Of a DNA stretch of 64,000 nucleotides, positions 50,042 to 59,139 are shown piece by piece. The first letter of the stretch is position 1; the number at the start of each line of letters is the position of its first letter. Made by a program: the position numbers and the translations under genes. Origin of the DNA: JANQJA01 sp965267485 (GTDB lineage Bacteria; Pseudomonadota; Gammaproteobacteria; Pseudomonadales; Azotimanducaceae); the NCBI GenBank assembly GCA_965267485.1, contig OZ254080.1, positions 2,294,001 through 2,358,000 on the forward strand, read 5' to 3'. The notes under the pieces were generated by a model. It had not been told where the DNA came from, made no database searches, and saw only the letters and a program-made list of their open reading frames with translations.

Positions 50042-51528
50042 TAGTCGTCCATCGTGACGCGGAGAATTTCGTCCATCGTGGTGAGGCCCGCCAGCACCTT
50101 GGCTCGACCATCCTCACGAATACCGGTGCCACGGGAGCGCGCATACTGCTCGAGTTCGAGTTCCGAGGCACCGCTGTGGATCATGCGGCGCAGTTCATCG
50201 TCGATGGTCACGACCTCGTAGATGCCGAGGCGCCCGCGAAAGCCCTCATGCGCACATCGGTCGCAGCCGCTCGCCCGGTAAAGCGTCGGCGGATCCGCCG
50301 GATCGACGCGCAGAAACTGGCATTCATAGTCATCCGCCACGTGGGGTTCCCGGCAATGCTCGCACAACACGCGTACGAGGCGCTGGGCCACCAGGCCCAC
50401 GATACTGTTGCTGAGCAGGTAGGGCTGCACGCCCATGTTGGCGAGTCGCGTCAGCGCGCCGATGGCCGTGTTTGTGTGGATCGTCGACAGCACGAGGTGG
50501 CCGGTCAGACTCGCCTGGACAGAAATTTCCGCCGTCTCGAAGTCGCGGATCTCGCCGACCATCACGACGTCGGGATCCTGCCGCAGAATCGCGCGCAGTC
50601 CCTTGGCGAAGGTCATTTCGGCCTTCATGTTGACCTGGGTCTGGCCAACGCCCTCGACGTCGTACTCGATCGGATCCTCGACCGTCAGGATGTTGCGCGA
50701 TCGGTCGTTGAGCGTATCGAGACAGGCATAGAGCGTCGTTGACTTGCCCGAACCGGTCGGGCCGGTGACCAGAAGGATGCCGTGGGGTCTGGCGAGGAGT
50801 GAGCGCATGGCCCTGAGATCCGCCTCCCGCATGCCGAGATCGGCAAGGTCCCTGCGTCCTTCCTGTTTGTCCAGAATCCGCATGACCACGCGCTCGCCGT
50901 TGGACGCGGGAATCGTCGACACCCGGACATCCACCTCCTTGCCGGCCACCCTCAGCGAGATACGACCGTCCTGGGGGAGCCGCTTTTCGGCAATGTCGAG
51001 CTTCGCCATGACCTTGATGCGTGACACGAGGAGTGGCGCCAGCGCGCGGCGCGGACTGACGACTTCGCGCAGCACACCGTCGACCCGAAATCTGACCACC
51101 AGCCGGGTTTCGTAGGTCTCGATATGGATATCCGAGGCCGACACCTTGATCGCCTCGGTCAGCAGGCTGTTGATCAGCCGGATGATCGGTGCGTCATCGT
51201 CCTGTTCGAGCAAGTCGCCGGTTTCCGGGATCATCTCCGCGAGGCTCGACAGATCCATGTCATCGCCGAGCCCCTCGATCATCTGCATCGCTTCGCCGGA
51301 GTCATCGTGATACGCGGTCGAGAGCCGCTGGTCGAAGGTGGGCGGATCGACCTCACGGAAGCGCACGGGTGCGCCTGCGAATCGCCGGACTTCCGACAGC
51401 GCCTCGACCCTGAGTCCCGGCCGGTAGATGGCCTCGAGCGCATCCGACTCCGGCGAGGAGACCAGCAGCACGCCGTGACGCTTGGCGAAGCTGAATGGAA
51501 GGCGTGGCCTTGTCGTGATTTCACTCAT
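50041..51528 (-). CDS. gspE: Type II secretion ATPase GspE
   Basis: A 495-residue hexameric cytoplasmic ATPase. Visible are Walker A GPTGSGKSTTLYACL, the Asp box LTVEDPIEYDVEGVGQTQVN, Walker B ILRQDPDVVMVGEIRDFETAEI, the His box HLVLSTIHTNTAIGA and a zinc CxxC pair (CEHC ... CDRC). It is the first gene of the gspE-M cluster; the upstream LysR gene is divergent. gspC and gspD are not in the window. Confidence 0.96.
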   Translation of the reverse strand: MSEITTRPRLPFSFAKRHGVLLVSSPESDALEAIYRPGLRVEALSEVRRFAGAPVRFREVDPPTFDQRLSTAYHDDSGEAMQMIEGLGDDMDLSSLAEMIPETGDLLEQDDDAPIIRLINSLLTEAIKVSASDIHIETYETRLVVRFRVDGVLREVVSPRRALAPLLVSRIKVMAKLDIAEKRLPQDGRISLRVAGKEVDVRVSTIPASNGERVVMRILDKQEGRRDLADLGMREADLRAMRSLLARPHGILLVTGPTGSGKSTTLYACLDTLNDRSRNILTVEDPIEYDVEGVGQTQVNMKAEMTFAKGLRAILRQDPDVVMVGEIRDFETAEISVQASLTGHLVLSTIHTNTAIGALTRLANMGVQPYLLSNSIVGLVAQRLVRVLCEHCREPHVADDYECQFLRVDPADPPTLYRASGCDRCAHEGFRGRLGIYEVVTIDDELRRMIHSGASELELEQYARSRGTGIREDGRAKVLAGLTTMDEILRVTMDD

Positions 51529-51571
51529 TCTGGTGCACCTGCCCGTGTTTCAACACGAAGTGATCCGGCTT

Positions 51572-51601
51572 ACTATAAATATCGTTTATCAGAGTTATAA
51601 T
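51572..51601. promoter_or_regulatory. Divergent promoter/operator region between gspE and the LysR gene
   Basis: A perfect -10 TATAAT (51596-51601) points towards the LysR gene; an inverted repeat ATAAA-N5-TTTAT (51575-51589) with T-N11-A symmetry could be a LysR-type site. A TATAGT hexamer in the same stretch could serve gspE on the minus strand. Confidence 0.55.
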
Positions 51602-51633
51602 TTGCGATTCAACAGCGTTATTTTGCAAACGTC

Positions 51634-52551
51634 ATGAAACTCAGCGATATCGATCTCAATCTGTTCGTCGTCTTCGACGCCATCTATACCGAGGGGAATC
51701 TCACCCGTGCCGGCGAGATCATCGGGATCACACAGCCGGCGGTCTCCAATTCGCTGTCCCGGTTGCGCAAGATGTTCGATGACCCTCTGTTTGTCCGCAC
51801 CGCAGAAGGAATGGTTCCCACGCCGGTCGCCCAGAACATCGTCGGGCCCGTGCGGCAGGCGCTCGGTCTCATCCGATCAAGCGTCCAGGAGAGCGACAAC
51901 TTTGATCCGATGGCGTCCGAGAAGCGATACCGGGTCAGCTTTTCCGACCTGACGCAGTCTATCGTATTTCCTTACCTTCTGGGTCGCCTCTCGCGCGAGG
52001 CGCCGGGCATCGCTGTCGACTGCTACCAGGTGCGGCGCCGTGACCTGAACGTCGAACTCGCGTCAGGCAATCTCGATCTTGCCGTCGACATTCCGTTGAC
52101 GCCTGACCCCCAGATCAACCAGGCACCGCTCTTCTCGCACCCGCATGTGTGCGTCTTCCGTGAAGACCATCCGCTCATCAAGGACACGCTGACCACCGAC
52201 AACTACCTCGAGGTTGGCCACATCCATATTTCTTCGCGGCGCGGCGGGCTCGGTCACGTCGACCTCGCGCTCGGCAAACTCGGCAGGCGGCGCAAGATCT
52301 CGCTGAGAACCCAGCACTACCTGGCGACGCCGGAGCTCGTCTCCCGCACCGACCTTGTGCTGACCGTGCCGCGAATCTTTGCGGATTTCCTCGTTCGACA
52401 ATATCCTGTGCGCTATCTCGATCTGCCCTTTTCAGTGCCCAATCTCGAGACGCACCTCTACTGGCACGAGAGCACCGACAAGGACCAGGCGAATCGCTGG
52501 ATTCGTGACATCATCCTCGAACTGCCGGGCAAGATTCCCGGCAACGACTAG
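51634..52551 (+). CDS. LysR-family transcriptional regulator (NodD-like)
   Basis: A 305-residue LysR regulator. The winged helix starts at LNLFVVFDAIYTEGNLTRAGEIIGITQPAVSNSLSRLRKMFDDPLFVR, the NodD/LeuO-like variant. The rest is the periplasmic-binding-protein-like effector domain (YRVSFSDLTQSIVFPYLLGRL). It is divergent from gspE, with 105 bp between starts. The effector is unknown; regulation of the T2SS or of the downstream pyrB is possible but unproven. Confidence 0.93.
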   Translation: MKLSDIDLNLFVVFDAIYTEGNLTRAGEIIGITQPAVSNSLSRLRKMFDDPLFVRTAEGMVPTPVAQNIVGPVRQALGLIRSSVQESDNFDPMASEKRYRVSFSDLTQSIVFPYLLGRLSREAPGIAVDCYQVRRRDLNVELASGNLDLAVDIPLTPDPQINQAPLFSHPHVCVFREDHPLIKDTLTTDNYLEVGHIHISSRRGGLGHVDLALGKLGRRRKISLRTQHYLATPELVSRTDLVLTVPRIFADFLVRQYPVRYLDLPFSVPNLETHLYWHESTDKDQANRWIRDIILELPGKIPGND

Positions 52552-52599
52552 TCGCGACCTGCAACAACAAGAACGTCTAACAGAATCAGCGAGGCGCAA

Positions 52600-53613
52600 A
52601 TGAATTTCGTCGGCAGCCATATCCTCTCGGTCTCACAATTCGACCGGGCCGCCGTGGAAAAGGTCTTCGAGGTTGCCGACAGGATGGTGCCCTACGCCCG
52701 GCGTGAGCGTGTCACCCGCGTCCTCGAAGGCGCGATCCTCGGCAACATGTTCTTCGAACCCAGTACGCGAACCCGGGTCAGTTTCGGCTGCGCGTTCAAC
52801 CTGCTCGGCGGCGAGGTCCGCGAGACCGCAGAGGTCAAGACCTCGGCGATCGCCAAGGGTGAATCGTTCTACGACACGGCGCGCGTACTGTCCGGCTACT
52901 CCGACGTCATTGTGATGCGGCACCAGAAAGAGGGATCCGTCGAGGAGTTCGCCTCCGCCAGCCGGGTCCCGGTACTGAACGGCGGTGATGGCGCCAACGA
53001 GCACCCCACCCAGGCCCTGCTCGACCTGTACACCATCCGCAAGGAGATCGCCGCACAGGGCAAGGACATGGAAAACCTGCGCATTGCGTTGATTGGCGAT
53101 TTGCGCAACGGACGCGCGGTTCACTCCCTTTGCCGGCTGCTGGCGCTCTACGACAACGTCCACTTCACGCTGGTGTCACCGGCAGAACTGCGCCTGCCCT
53201 CGAGATATGTCGAAGAAATGCGCGCTGCGGGGCACGAGGTCGTGGAACTCGACGAACTCGTCACCGGCATTTCCCACGCCGACATTCTCTATGTCACAAG
53301 AACGCAGGAAGAGCGGTTCGCGACACCCGAGGAAGCCGAGAAGTACAAGGGCCTGTTCCGGCTCAATCAGTCGATCTACACAGAGTTCTGCGAGCCCAAC
53401 ACGGTAATCATGCACCCGCTGCCCCGCGACTCGCGCTCAGACGCCAACGAACTCGACAACGACATGAACGAGAACCCGAACCTCGCGATCTTCCGGCAGA
53501 CCGATAATGGCGTGATCATCCGCATGGCGCTGTTTGCGCTGATTCTCGACGTGGTCGACCAGGTCGACCGGCATGCGCGGGAAGTCAACTGGTATACTGC
53601 TGGGCGCTTTTAG
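52600..53613 (+). CDS. pyrB: Aspartate carbamoyltransferase
   Basis: A 337-residue catalytic chain of aspartate transcarbamylase, the committed step of pyrimidine synthesis. FFEPSTRTRVSFG binds carbamoyl phosphate; NEHPTQALLDLYTI and HPLPRDSR bind substrates. It is about 25 residues longer than E. coli PyrB, with a C-terminal extension. No pyrI (regulatory chain) or pyrC follows. The liuA start lies 17 bp downstream, but a promoter at the pyrB end could separate them. Confidence 0.93.
   Translation: MNFVGSHILSVSQFDRAAVEKVFEVADRMVPYARRERVTRVLEGAILGNMFFEPSTRTRVSFGCAFNLLGGEVRETAEVKTSAIAKGESFYDTARVLSGYSDVIVMRHQKEGSVEEFASASRVPVLNGGDGANEHPTQALLDLYTIRKEIAAQGKDMENLRIALIGDLRNGRAVHSLCRLLALYDNVHFTLVSPAELRLPSRYVEEMRAAGHEVVELDELVTGISHADILYVTRTQEERFATPEEAEKYKGLFRLNQSIYTEFCEPNTVIMHPLPRDSRSDANELDNDMNENPNLAIFRQTDNGVIIRMALFALILDVVDQVDRHAREVNWYTAGRF
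53590..53598 (+). promoter_or_regulatory. Possible extended -10 of the liu operon inside pyrB
   Basis: TGGTATACT is a match to the extended -10 TGnTATAAT with one mismatch. It lies 32 bp upstream of the liuA ATG, within the last codons of pyrB. No convincing -35 is seen. Confidence 0.4.
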
Positions 53614-53630
53614 TCTTCGGACGTTCTCAC

Positions 53631-54800
53631 ATGATTGCCAACTATGATCGTCTGGGCTTTGGCTTCGACGAGACGCTCAATCTGCTCGTTGAGCAGGTCA
53701 ACCGCTTTGCAACCGACGTCATTGCGCCCCGGGCAGCAGAGATCGATGCCAGCAATGAGTTTCCCCTCGAACTGTGGCCGAGGATGGGCGAGCTGGGCAT
53801 TCTCGGTATTACCGTCAGCGAAGAGTTTGGCGGCGCCGGCCTGGGCTATCTCGCCCACTGTCTGGTCATGGAAGAGCTGAGCCGCGCCTCAGCCTCCGTC
53901 GCGCTGTCGTACGGCGCCCACTCGAACCTCTGCGTCAACCAGATCTACCGGAACGGCAGCGACGCGCAGCGCCGGCAGTACCTGCCGAAGCTCGTCAGCG
54001 GCGAACACATCGGTGCCCTCGCGATGAGTGAGACCGGCGCCGGCTCCGATGTCGTCAGCCTGCAGCTCAAGGCGGTCCGCGACGGCGACGACTTCGTGCT
54101 GAACGGCGCCAAGATGTGGATCACCAATGGCCCGGATGCCGATACCTATGTCATCTACGCCCGGACCGACCCGGATGCCGGTGCCCGCGGCATTACGGCG
54201 TTCATCGTCGAAAGGGACACACCCGGATTCTCCCGTTCGCCCAAGCTCGACAAGCTCGGCATGCGTGGCTCCAATACCTGTGAGCTGGTCTTCGAGGATT
54301 GCCGGGTGCCCGCCACGCAGGTGCTGGGCGAGGTCGGCCAGGGCGTGCGGGTGCTGATGAGCGGTCTCGATTTCGAGCGCGTCGTACTTGCTGGCGGTCC
54401 CGTCGGGATCATGCAGGCCGCCATGGACGTCGTCGTGCCTTACATTCACGAACGCAAGCAGTTCGGCCAGGCGATCGGCGAGTTCCAGCTCGTCCAGGGC
54501 AAGGTCGCTGACATGTATACCCGCCTGAATGCTTCGCGATCCTATCTTTACGCCGTCGCCGCCGCCTGTGATCGTGGCGAAACGACGCGCAAGGATGCGG
54601 CCGGGGTCATTCTGTACACGGCTGAGACCGCGACCCAGGTCGCGCTGGACGCAATCCAGCTGCTTGGCGGCAATGGCTATATCAACGATTATCCGACCGG
54701 CCGTCTGCTCCGCGATGCCAAGCTCTACGAGATCGGCGCCGGAACAAGCGAGATCCGCCGCATGCTCATCGGGCGCGAACTCTTCTCGGAGTCAGCCTGA
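53631..54800 (+). CDS. liuA: Isovaleryl-CoA dehydrogenase
   Basis: A 389-residue acyl-CoA dehydrogenase oxidising isovaleryl-CoA to 3-methylcrotonyl-CoA in leucine breakdown, passing electrons to ETF. AMSETGAGSDVVSLQLKA and KMWITNGPDADTYVIYARTD bind FAD and substrate; LDFERVVLAGGPVGIMQAAMDV carries the Glu/Gly arrangement typical of isovaleryl-CoA dehydrogenase rather than short-chain enzymes. ETAT followed by LLGGNGYINDYPTGRLLRDAKLYEIGAGTSEI is the C-terminal signature. It starts the liu operon; liuB follows immediately. Confidence 0.95.
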   Translation: MIANYDRLGFGFDETLNLLVEQVNRFATDVIAPRAAEIDASNEFPLELWPRMGELGILGITVSEEFGGAGLGYLAHCLVMEELSRASASVALSYGAHSNLCVNQIYRNGSDAQRRQYLPKLVSGEHIGALAMSETGAGSDVVSLQLKAVRDGDDFVLNGAKMWITNGPDADTYVIYARTDPDAGARGITAFIVERDTPGFSRSPKLDKLGMRGSNTCELVFEDCRVPATQVLGEVGQGVRVLMSGLDFERVVLAGGPVGIMQAAMDVVVPYIHERKQFGQAIGEFQLVQGKVADMYTRLNASRSYLYAVAAACDRGETTRKDAAGVILYTAETATQVALDAIQLLGGNGYINDYPTGRLLRDAKLYEIGAGTSEIRRMLIGRELFSESA

Positions 54801-54801
54801 C

Positions 54802-56409
54802 ATGCCCGTGCTGAAATCATCGATCAGCACGTCCTCGGAGGAGTTCAGGCAGAACGAGGCGCACCATCGTGGTCTGGCTGAAGACCTCAGAACGACATTC
54901 GCCTCGATCCGGCCCGGTGGCAGCGAGTCATCCCGCGAACGCCATGTTGCTCGCGGCAAGCTGCTCCCGCGTGATCGCGTTGGCCAGTTGCTCGATCCGG
55001 GATCACCGTTCCTCGAACTGTCGCAGTTCGCCGGCTACGACCTCTACGACAACGAAGCGCCCTGCGGCGGCATCATCACCGGTATCGGAACGGTCTCGGG
55101 CCAGCAGTGCGTCATCATCGCCAACGACGCGACCGTCAAGGGCGGCACTTACTACCCGGTCACGGTCAAGAAGCACCTCCGCGCGCAGGCGATTGCCGAG
55201 CAGTGTCATCTGCCCTGCATCTATCTGGTCGATTCCGGCGGCGCAAACCTGCCGCATCAGGACGAGATCTTTGCCGACCGTTTCCACTTCGGCCGGATAT
55301 TTTTTAATCAGGCCAACATGTCCGCCAAGGGGATTCCCCAGGTCGCGGTCGTGATGGGCTCCTGTACGGCGGGCGGCGCGTACGTTCCGGCAATGGCTGA
55401 CGAGAGCGTTATTGTGCGTGACCAGGGCACGATCTTTCTGGCCGGGCCACCGCTCGTCAAGGCTGCGACGGGCGAGGTCGTCTCGGCAGAAGACCTTGGG
55501 GGTGGCGACGTGCACACGCGGTTATCCGGTGTCGCAGATCACCTCGCCGAGAACGACACCCACGCGCTGCAGATCACTCGCCGTATCATCGCGAATCTGA
55601 ACCGGCCTGCCCCACCGTGGCGACTCGATGGCAGTGCACCGGGGCCGCGATACGACCCGCGTGAAATCTACGGCATTCTGCCCGGGGCGCTCTCGCGGCC
55701 ATTCGAAGTGCGGGAGATCATCGCCCGCCTGGTCGACGATTCGGTATTCGATGAGTTCAAGCAGCGCTTCGGTGAAACCCTCGTCTGCGGCTTCGCCGAG
55801 GTCTACGGCATGCCCGTCGGCATCCTCGCCAACAACGGCATCCTGTTCTCGGAGTCTGCCCAGAAAGGCGCGCACTTCATCGAACTCTGCTGTCAGCGCG
55901 AGATTCCACTGCTGTTCCTGCAGAACATCATGGGATTCATGGTGGGCCAGAAGTTCGAGACCGAAGGGATCGCCAAGCATGGCGCAAAGATGGTCACCGC
56001 CGTCGCCTGTGCCAGCGTACCGAAGTTGTCGCTGATGATCGGCGGCAGTTTCGGGGCCGGGAACTACGGTATGTGCGGTCGCGCCTACGATCCGAACTTT
56101 CTCTGGATGTGGCCGAACGCGCGGGTCTCGGTCATGGGCGGCGCGCAGGCGGCAGACGTACTGGCACAGGTGCGCGAGGACAACCTGAATGCCGCCGGCA
56201 AGCCGTGGAGCGACGACGAACGCGAGCAGTTTCGCGCGCCGATTGTCGAGCAATACGAGCGCCAGGGTCATCCCTACTACGCCAGCGCCCGTCTCTGGGA
56301 TGACGGCATTCTGGACCCGGCGCAGACGCGCGAGGCAATCGGACTCGGTCTGGCAGCCGCACTGAACAAACCCATCAAGCCGACGCGCTTCGGCGTGTTC
56401 AGGATGTGA
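54802..56409 (+). CDS. liuB: Methylcrotonyl-CoA carboxylase, beta (carboxyltransferase) subunit
   Basis: A 535-residue carboxyltransferase that transfers CO2 from biotin to 3-methylcrotonyl-CoA. RLLGxGSPFLE-type start (LLDPGSPFLELSQFAGYDLYD), GGANLPHQDEIFADRFHFGRIFFNQANMSAKGIPQ and NGILFSESAQKGAHFIELCCQREIPLLFLQNIMGFMVGQKFE are the acyl-CoA binding regions of MCC-beta. The ATG at 54802 overlaps no gene and lies one base after the liuA stop. Works with LiuD as the biotin carboxylase subunit. Confidence 0.95.
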   Translation: MPVLKSSISTSSEEFRQNEAHHRGLAEDLRTTFASIRPGGSESSRERHVARGKLLPRDRVGQLLDPGSPFLELSQFAGYDLYDNEAPCGGIITGIGTVSGQQCVIIANDATVKGGTYYPVTVKKHLRAQAIAEQCHLPCIYLVDSGGANLPHQDEIFADRFHFGRIFFNQANMSAKGIPQVAVVMGSCTAGGAYVPAMADESVIVRDQGTIFLAGPPLVKAATGEVVSAEDLGGGDVHTRLSGVADHLAENDTHALQITRRIIANLNRPAPPWRLDGSAPGPRYDPREIYGILPGALSRPFEVREIIARLVDDSVFDEFKQRFGETLVCGFAEVYGMPVGILANNGILFSESAQKGAHFIELCCQREIPLLFLQNIMGFMVGQKFETEGIAKHGAKMVTAVACASVPKLSLMIGGSFGAGNYGMCGRAYDPNFLWMWPNARVSVMGGAQAADVLAQVREDNLNAAGKPWSDDEREQFRAPIVEQYERQGHPYYASARLWDDGILDPAQTREAIGLGLAAALNKPIKPTRFGVFRM

Positions 56410-56413
56410 CACG

Positions 56414-57220
56414 ATGAGTAACGACGATCCAGTACGCTTCGACGTTGACGGCCGGGGCGTCGCGACGATCACCCTGAACCGGCCTTCGGTACACAACGCC
56501 TTCGATGACGAGGTCATTGCACGGCTGATTGATTGTCTCGAGCACATCGCCGATCAGGCACGCTCGCCACGCGTCCGCGCCGCGGTGATCAGATCGAACG
56601 GCAAGCATTTCTCCGCCGGCGCCGACCTGAACTGGATGAAGCGGATGGCAGAACTGGACTATGACGGCAACGTCCGGGATGCCGGTGAACTCGCCCGGCT
56701 CATGCGGCTGTTGAACACGTTGCCGGTGCCGGTGCTCACCATCGTTCAGGGTGCCGCCTATGCCGGCGCCCTTGGTCTCCTGTGCTGCAGCGATTTCACA
56801 CTGGCCAGCGAGCGCGCGGTGTTCTGCGTCAGCGAAGTCAGGATCGGCCTCACGCCCGCGGTCATCTCACCCTACGTTGTCGCCGTGATCGGCGAACGGG
56901 CCGCGCGGCGCTACTTTCTGAGTGCCGAGGTCTTCGACGCGACCGAGGCCCGTCGCCTCGATCTGGTTCAGCAGATCGTTGCCGAAGACGATCTCGATTC
57001 AGCGGCCGATGCCATTGTGGAAAACTGGCTCAGGATGTCTCCCCAGGCGATGCAGGTGACCAAACGACTCATTCGACGCGTGTCCGGCGCGCCCGTCGAT
57101 GACGCGCTCATCCGGTTTACGCAGGAAGAGATCGCCGCCATTCGCGTGTCGGATGAAGGTCAGGAAGGTCTCTCGGCGTTCTTCGAAAAACGACCGCCGG
57201 CGTGGCAGGAAGACAAGTGA
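56414..57220 (+). CDS. liuC: Methylglutaconyl-CoA hydratase
   Basis: A 268-residue enoyl-CoA hydratase-fold enzyme hydrating 3-methylglutaconyl-CoA to HMG-CoA. KHFSAGADLNWMKRM is the oxyanion-hole and substrate motif shared with human AUH and LiuC. GLLCCSDFTLASERAVFCVSEVRIGLTPAVISPYVV places the catalytic Glu residues. Start ATG 56414, 4 bp after liuB; its stop overlaps the liuD GTG by 4 bases. Confidence 0.93.
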   Translation: MSNDDPVRFDVDGRGVATITLNRPSVHNAFDDEVIARLIDCLEHIADQARSPRVRAAVIRSNGKHFSAGADLNWMKRMAELDYDGNVRDAGELARLMRLLNTLPVPVLTIVQGAAYAGALGLLCCSDFTLASERAVFCVSEVRIGLTPAVISPYVVAVIGERAARRYFLSAEVFDATEARRLDLVQQIVAEDDLDSAADAIVENWLRMSPQAMQVTKRLIRRVSGAPVDDALIRFTQEEIAAIRVSDEGQEGLSAFFEKRPPAWQEDK

Positions 57221-59139
57221 TAACGACGCTGCTGGTTGCCAATCGCGGCGAGATCGCCTGCCGCATCATGCAAACGGCCAGGCGCATGGGGCTGCGTACG
57301 GTAGCCGTTTATTCGGACGCGGACGCCGGTGCCAGGCATACGCGCGTCGCCGATGAATCGCACCGGCTCGGCCCACCACCCGCCGCGGAAAGCTATCTCG
57401 ACATCGACGCAATCCTGAAGGTTGCTCGCGAGAGCGGCGCCGATGCCGTTCACCCGGGCTATGGCTTCCTTGCCGAGAACGCCGCCTTCGCGCGCGCGTG
57501 CGAAGCCGAAGGCATCGTGTTCATCGGGCCGCCCGCCCGGGCCATGGAAGCCATGGCGATGAAGGGCGACGCCCGTCAGCTGATGGCTGATGCCGGCGTC
57601 GCCGTGCTTCCGGGTATCGACGAGCTGAATCTCGACGAGATTGATGAGGCGCGCATCGAATCAATCGTCGGTTTTCCCCTGCTGGTCAAACCGACCGCGG
57701 GCGGCGGCGGCAAAGGCATGCATATCGTCGAGGATGCTGCAGAACTCGCATCGACGCTCAGAACGGCGGCACGCGAAGCGGCGAGCGCATTCGGTGACGA
57801 TCGCCTGATTCTCGAGCGTTACCTGCGCAAACCCAGGCATGTGGAAGTTCAGGTGTTCGCCGACACCCACGGTAACGTCGTGCACCTCAACGAGCGTGAC
57901 TGTTCACTGCAGCGTCGCCACCAGAAAATCATCGAGGAATCCCCGGCACCGGGCATGTCGGATGCGCTCCGCCAGCAGATGGGCGCTGCCGCGGTTACCG
58001 CGGCCAGGAGCATCGGCTACGTCGGTGCGGGAACGATCGAGTTTCTGCTGGATGGCGACGAGTTCTTCTTCATGGAAATGAACACGCGCCTGCAGGTGGA
58101 ACACCCGGTAACAGAGAGCGTGACCGGCCTCGACCTGGTCGAGTGGCAGATCAGGGTTGCAAACGGAGACTCGCTCCCCCTCGCCCAGGACGAGATCCCG
58201 CTCAGAGGCCATGCCATGGAAGCACGGATCTACGCCGAGGATCCGGCCAACGACTTTCTGCCCGCGTCCGGTCGAATCAATGTGCTCAGGTTACCCGGCG
58301 GCGACGGCATTCGGATCGATACCGGTGTCGATTCCGGCGATGCCGTCAGCGTCTTCTACGACCCGATGATCATGAAGCTCATCGTGCACGCTGATGATCG
58401 CAGGACCTGTATTGCAAGGCTGCTGTCGGCGCTCGACGACACGCTGATCTCAGGAGTGTCGACGAATCGCGACTTCCTGATCGCCGCGGCACAGCATCCC
58501 GTACTGCAGGAGGGCCGGGTCTGGACGTCTTTCCTCGACAGCGAGACGATTTTCGGGGAACTGCCGCCGGTAATGCGCTTCGAACTGGCTGCCGCTGCGG
58601 CGATGTGGCTCATGCACTCGCCGCTGGCTGCCTTTCGGTTGAACGAGCCGGCTGGCCAGCGTCTGCCCCTGCACCATCGGACCGGCTCAGTCGATCTCGC
58701 GATCACCGCCCGGCACCAGCGCTGGGAAGTGGATGACGGTACACACCGTGCGTCAGTGCGGGTCATTCACCGGCAAGCTGATTCGGTGCGGCTCGAGATG
58801 AACGGTCGCGATACCGACTTCGCGATTGCGGCAACAGACGAGGCCATTGCAGTGTCCGCAGGCGCGCGATCAGCGACGTTCCTTCGCTTCCCGGAGACGA
58901 CCGCGCTTCAGGATGATGCCGGCAGTCTCCGCTCACCCATGTCAGGCAAGGTCATCGATGTGCGCGTCAGCAAAGGAGACTCGGTCGATGCGGGCGACAC
59001 GCTGATCGTCATCGAGGCAATGAAGATGGAACACACGATCAAGGCCGTCTCGCGCGGCGTCATTACCGGCGTGAACTTCGCCGTCGGCGACGTTGTCGCG
59101 GATGGCGCGGAACTCATTACCATCGAGGACGAAGCATGA
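57217..59139 (+). CDS. liuD: Methylcrotonyl-CoA carboxylase, alpha (biotin) subunit
   Basis: A 640-residue biotin carboxylase/biotin carrier. TLLVANRGEIACRIMQTA begins the ATP-grasp biotin-carboxylase half, with the glycine loop KPTAGGGGKGMHIV and MEMNTRLQVEHPVTE. A BCCP domain with the biotinyl Lys in VIEAMKMEHTIKAV closes it. The start is the GTG at 57217, overlapping the liuC stop as GTGA, because it is just before TTLLVANRG. It overlaps the next gene by ATGA. Confidence 0.95.
   Translation: MITTLLVANRGEIACRIMQTARRMGLRTVAVYSDADAGARHTRVADESHRLGPPPAAESYLDIDAILKVARESGADAVHPGYGFLAENAAFARACEAEGIVFIGPPARAMEAMAMKGDARQLMADAGVAVLPGIDELNLDEIDEARIESIVGFPLLVKPTAGGGGKGMHIVEDAAELASTLRTAAREAASAFGDDRLILERYLRKPRHVEVQVFADTHGNVVHLNERDCSLQRRHQKIIEESPAPGMSDALRQQMGAAAVTAARSIGYVGAGTIEFLLDGDEFFFMEMNTRLQVEHPVTESVTGLDLVEWQIRVANGDSLPLAQDEIPLRGHAMEARIYAEDPANDFLPASGRINVLRLPGGDGIRIDTGVDSGDAVSVFYDPMIMKLIVHADDRRTCIARLLSALDDTLISGVSTNRDFLIAAAQHPVLQEGRVWTSFLDSETIFGELPPVMRFELAAAAAMWLMHSPLAAFRLNEPAGQRLPLHHRTGSVDLAITARHQRWEVDDGTHRASVRVIHRQADSVRLEMNGRDTDFAIAATDEAIAVSAGARSATFLRFPETTALQDDAGSLRSPMSGKVIDVRVSKGDSVDAGDTLIVIEAMKMEHTIKAVSRGVITGVNFAVGDVVADGAELITIEDEA

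Noticed and set aside
44056..51528. A type IV pilus locus
   Set aside because: Presence of GspK, GspJ, GspI, GspL and GspM in canonical order marks a type II secretion system; no PilT or pilin-glycosylation genes are present.
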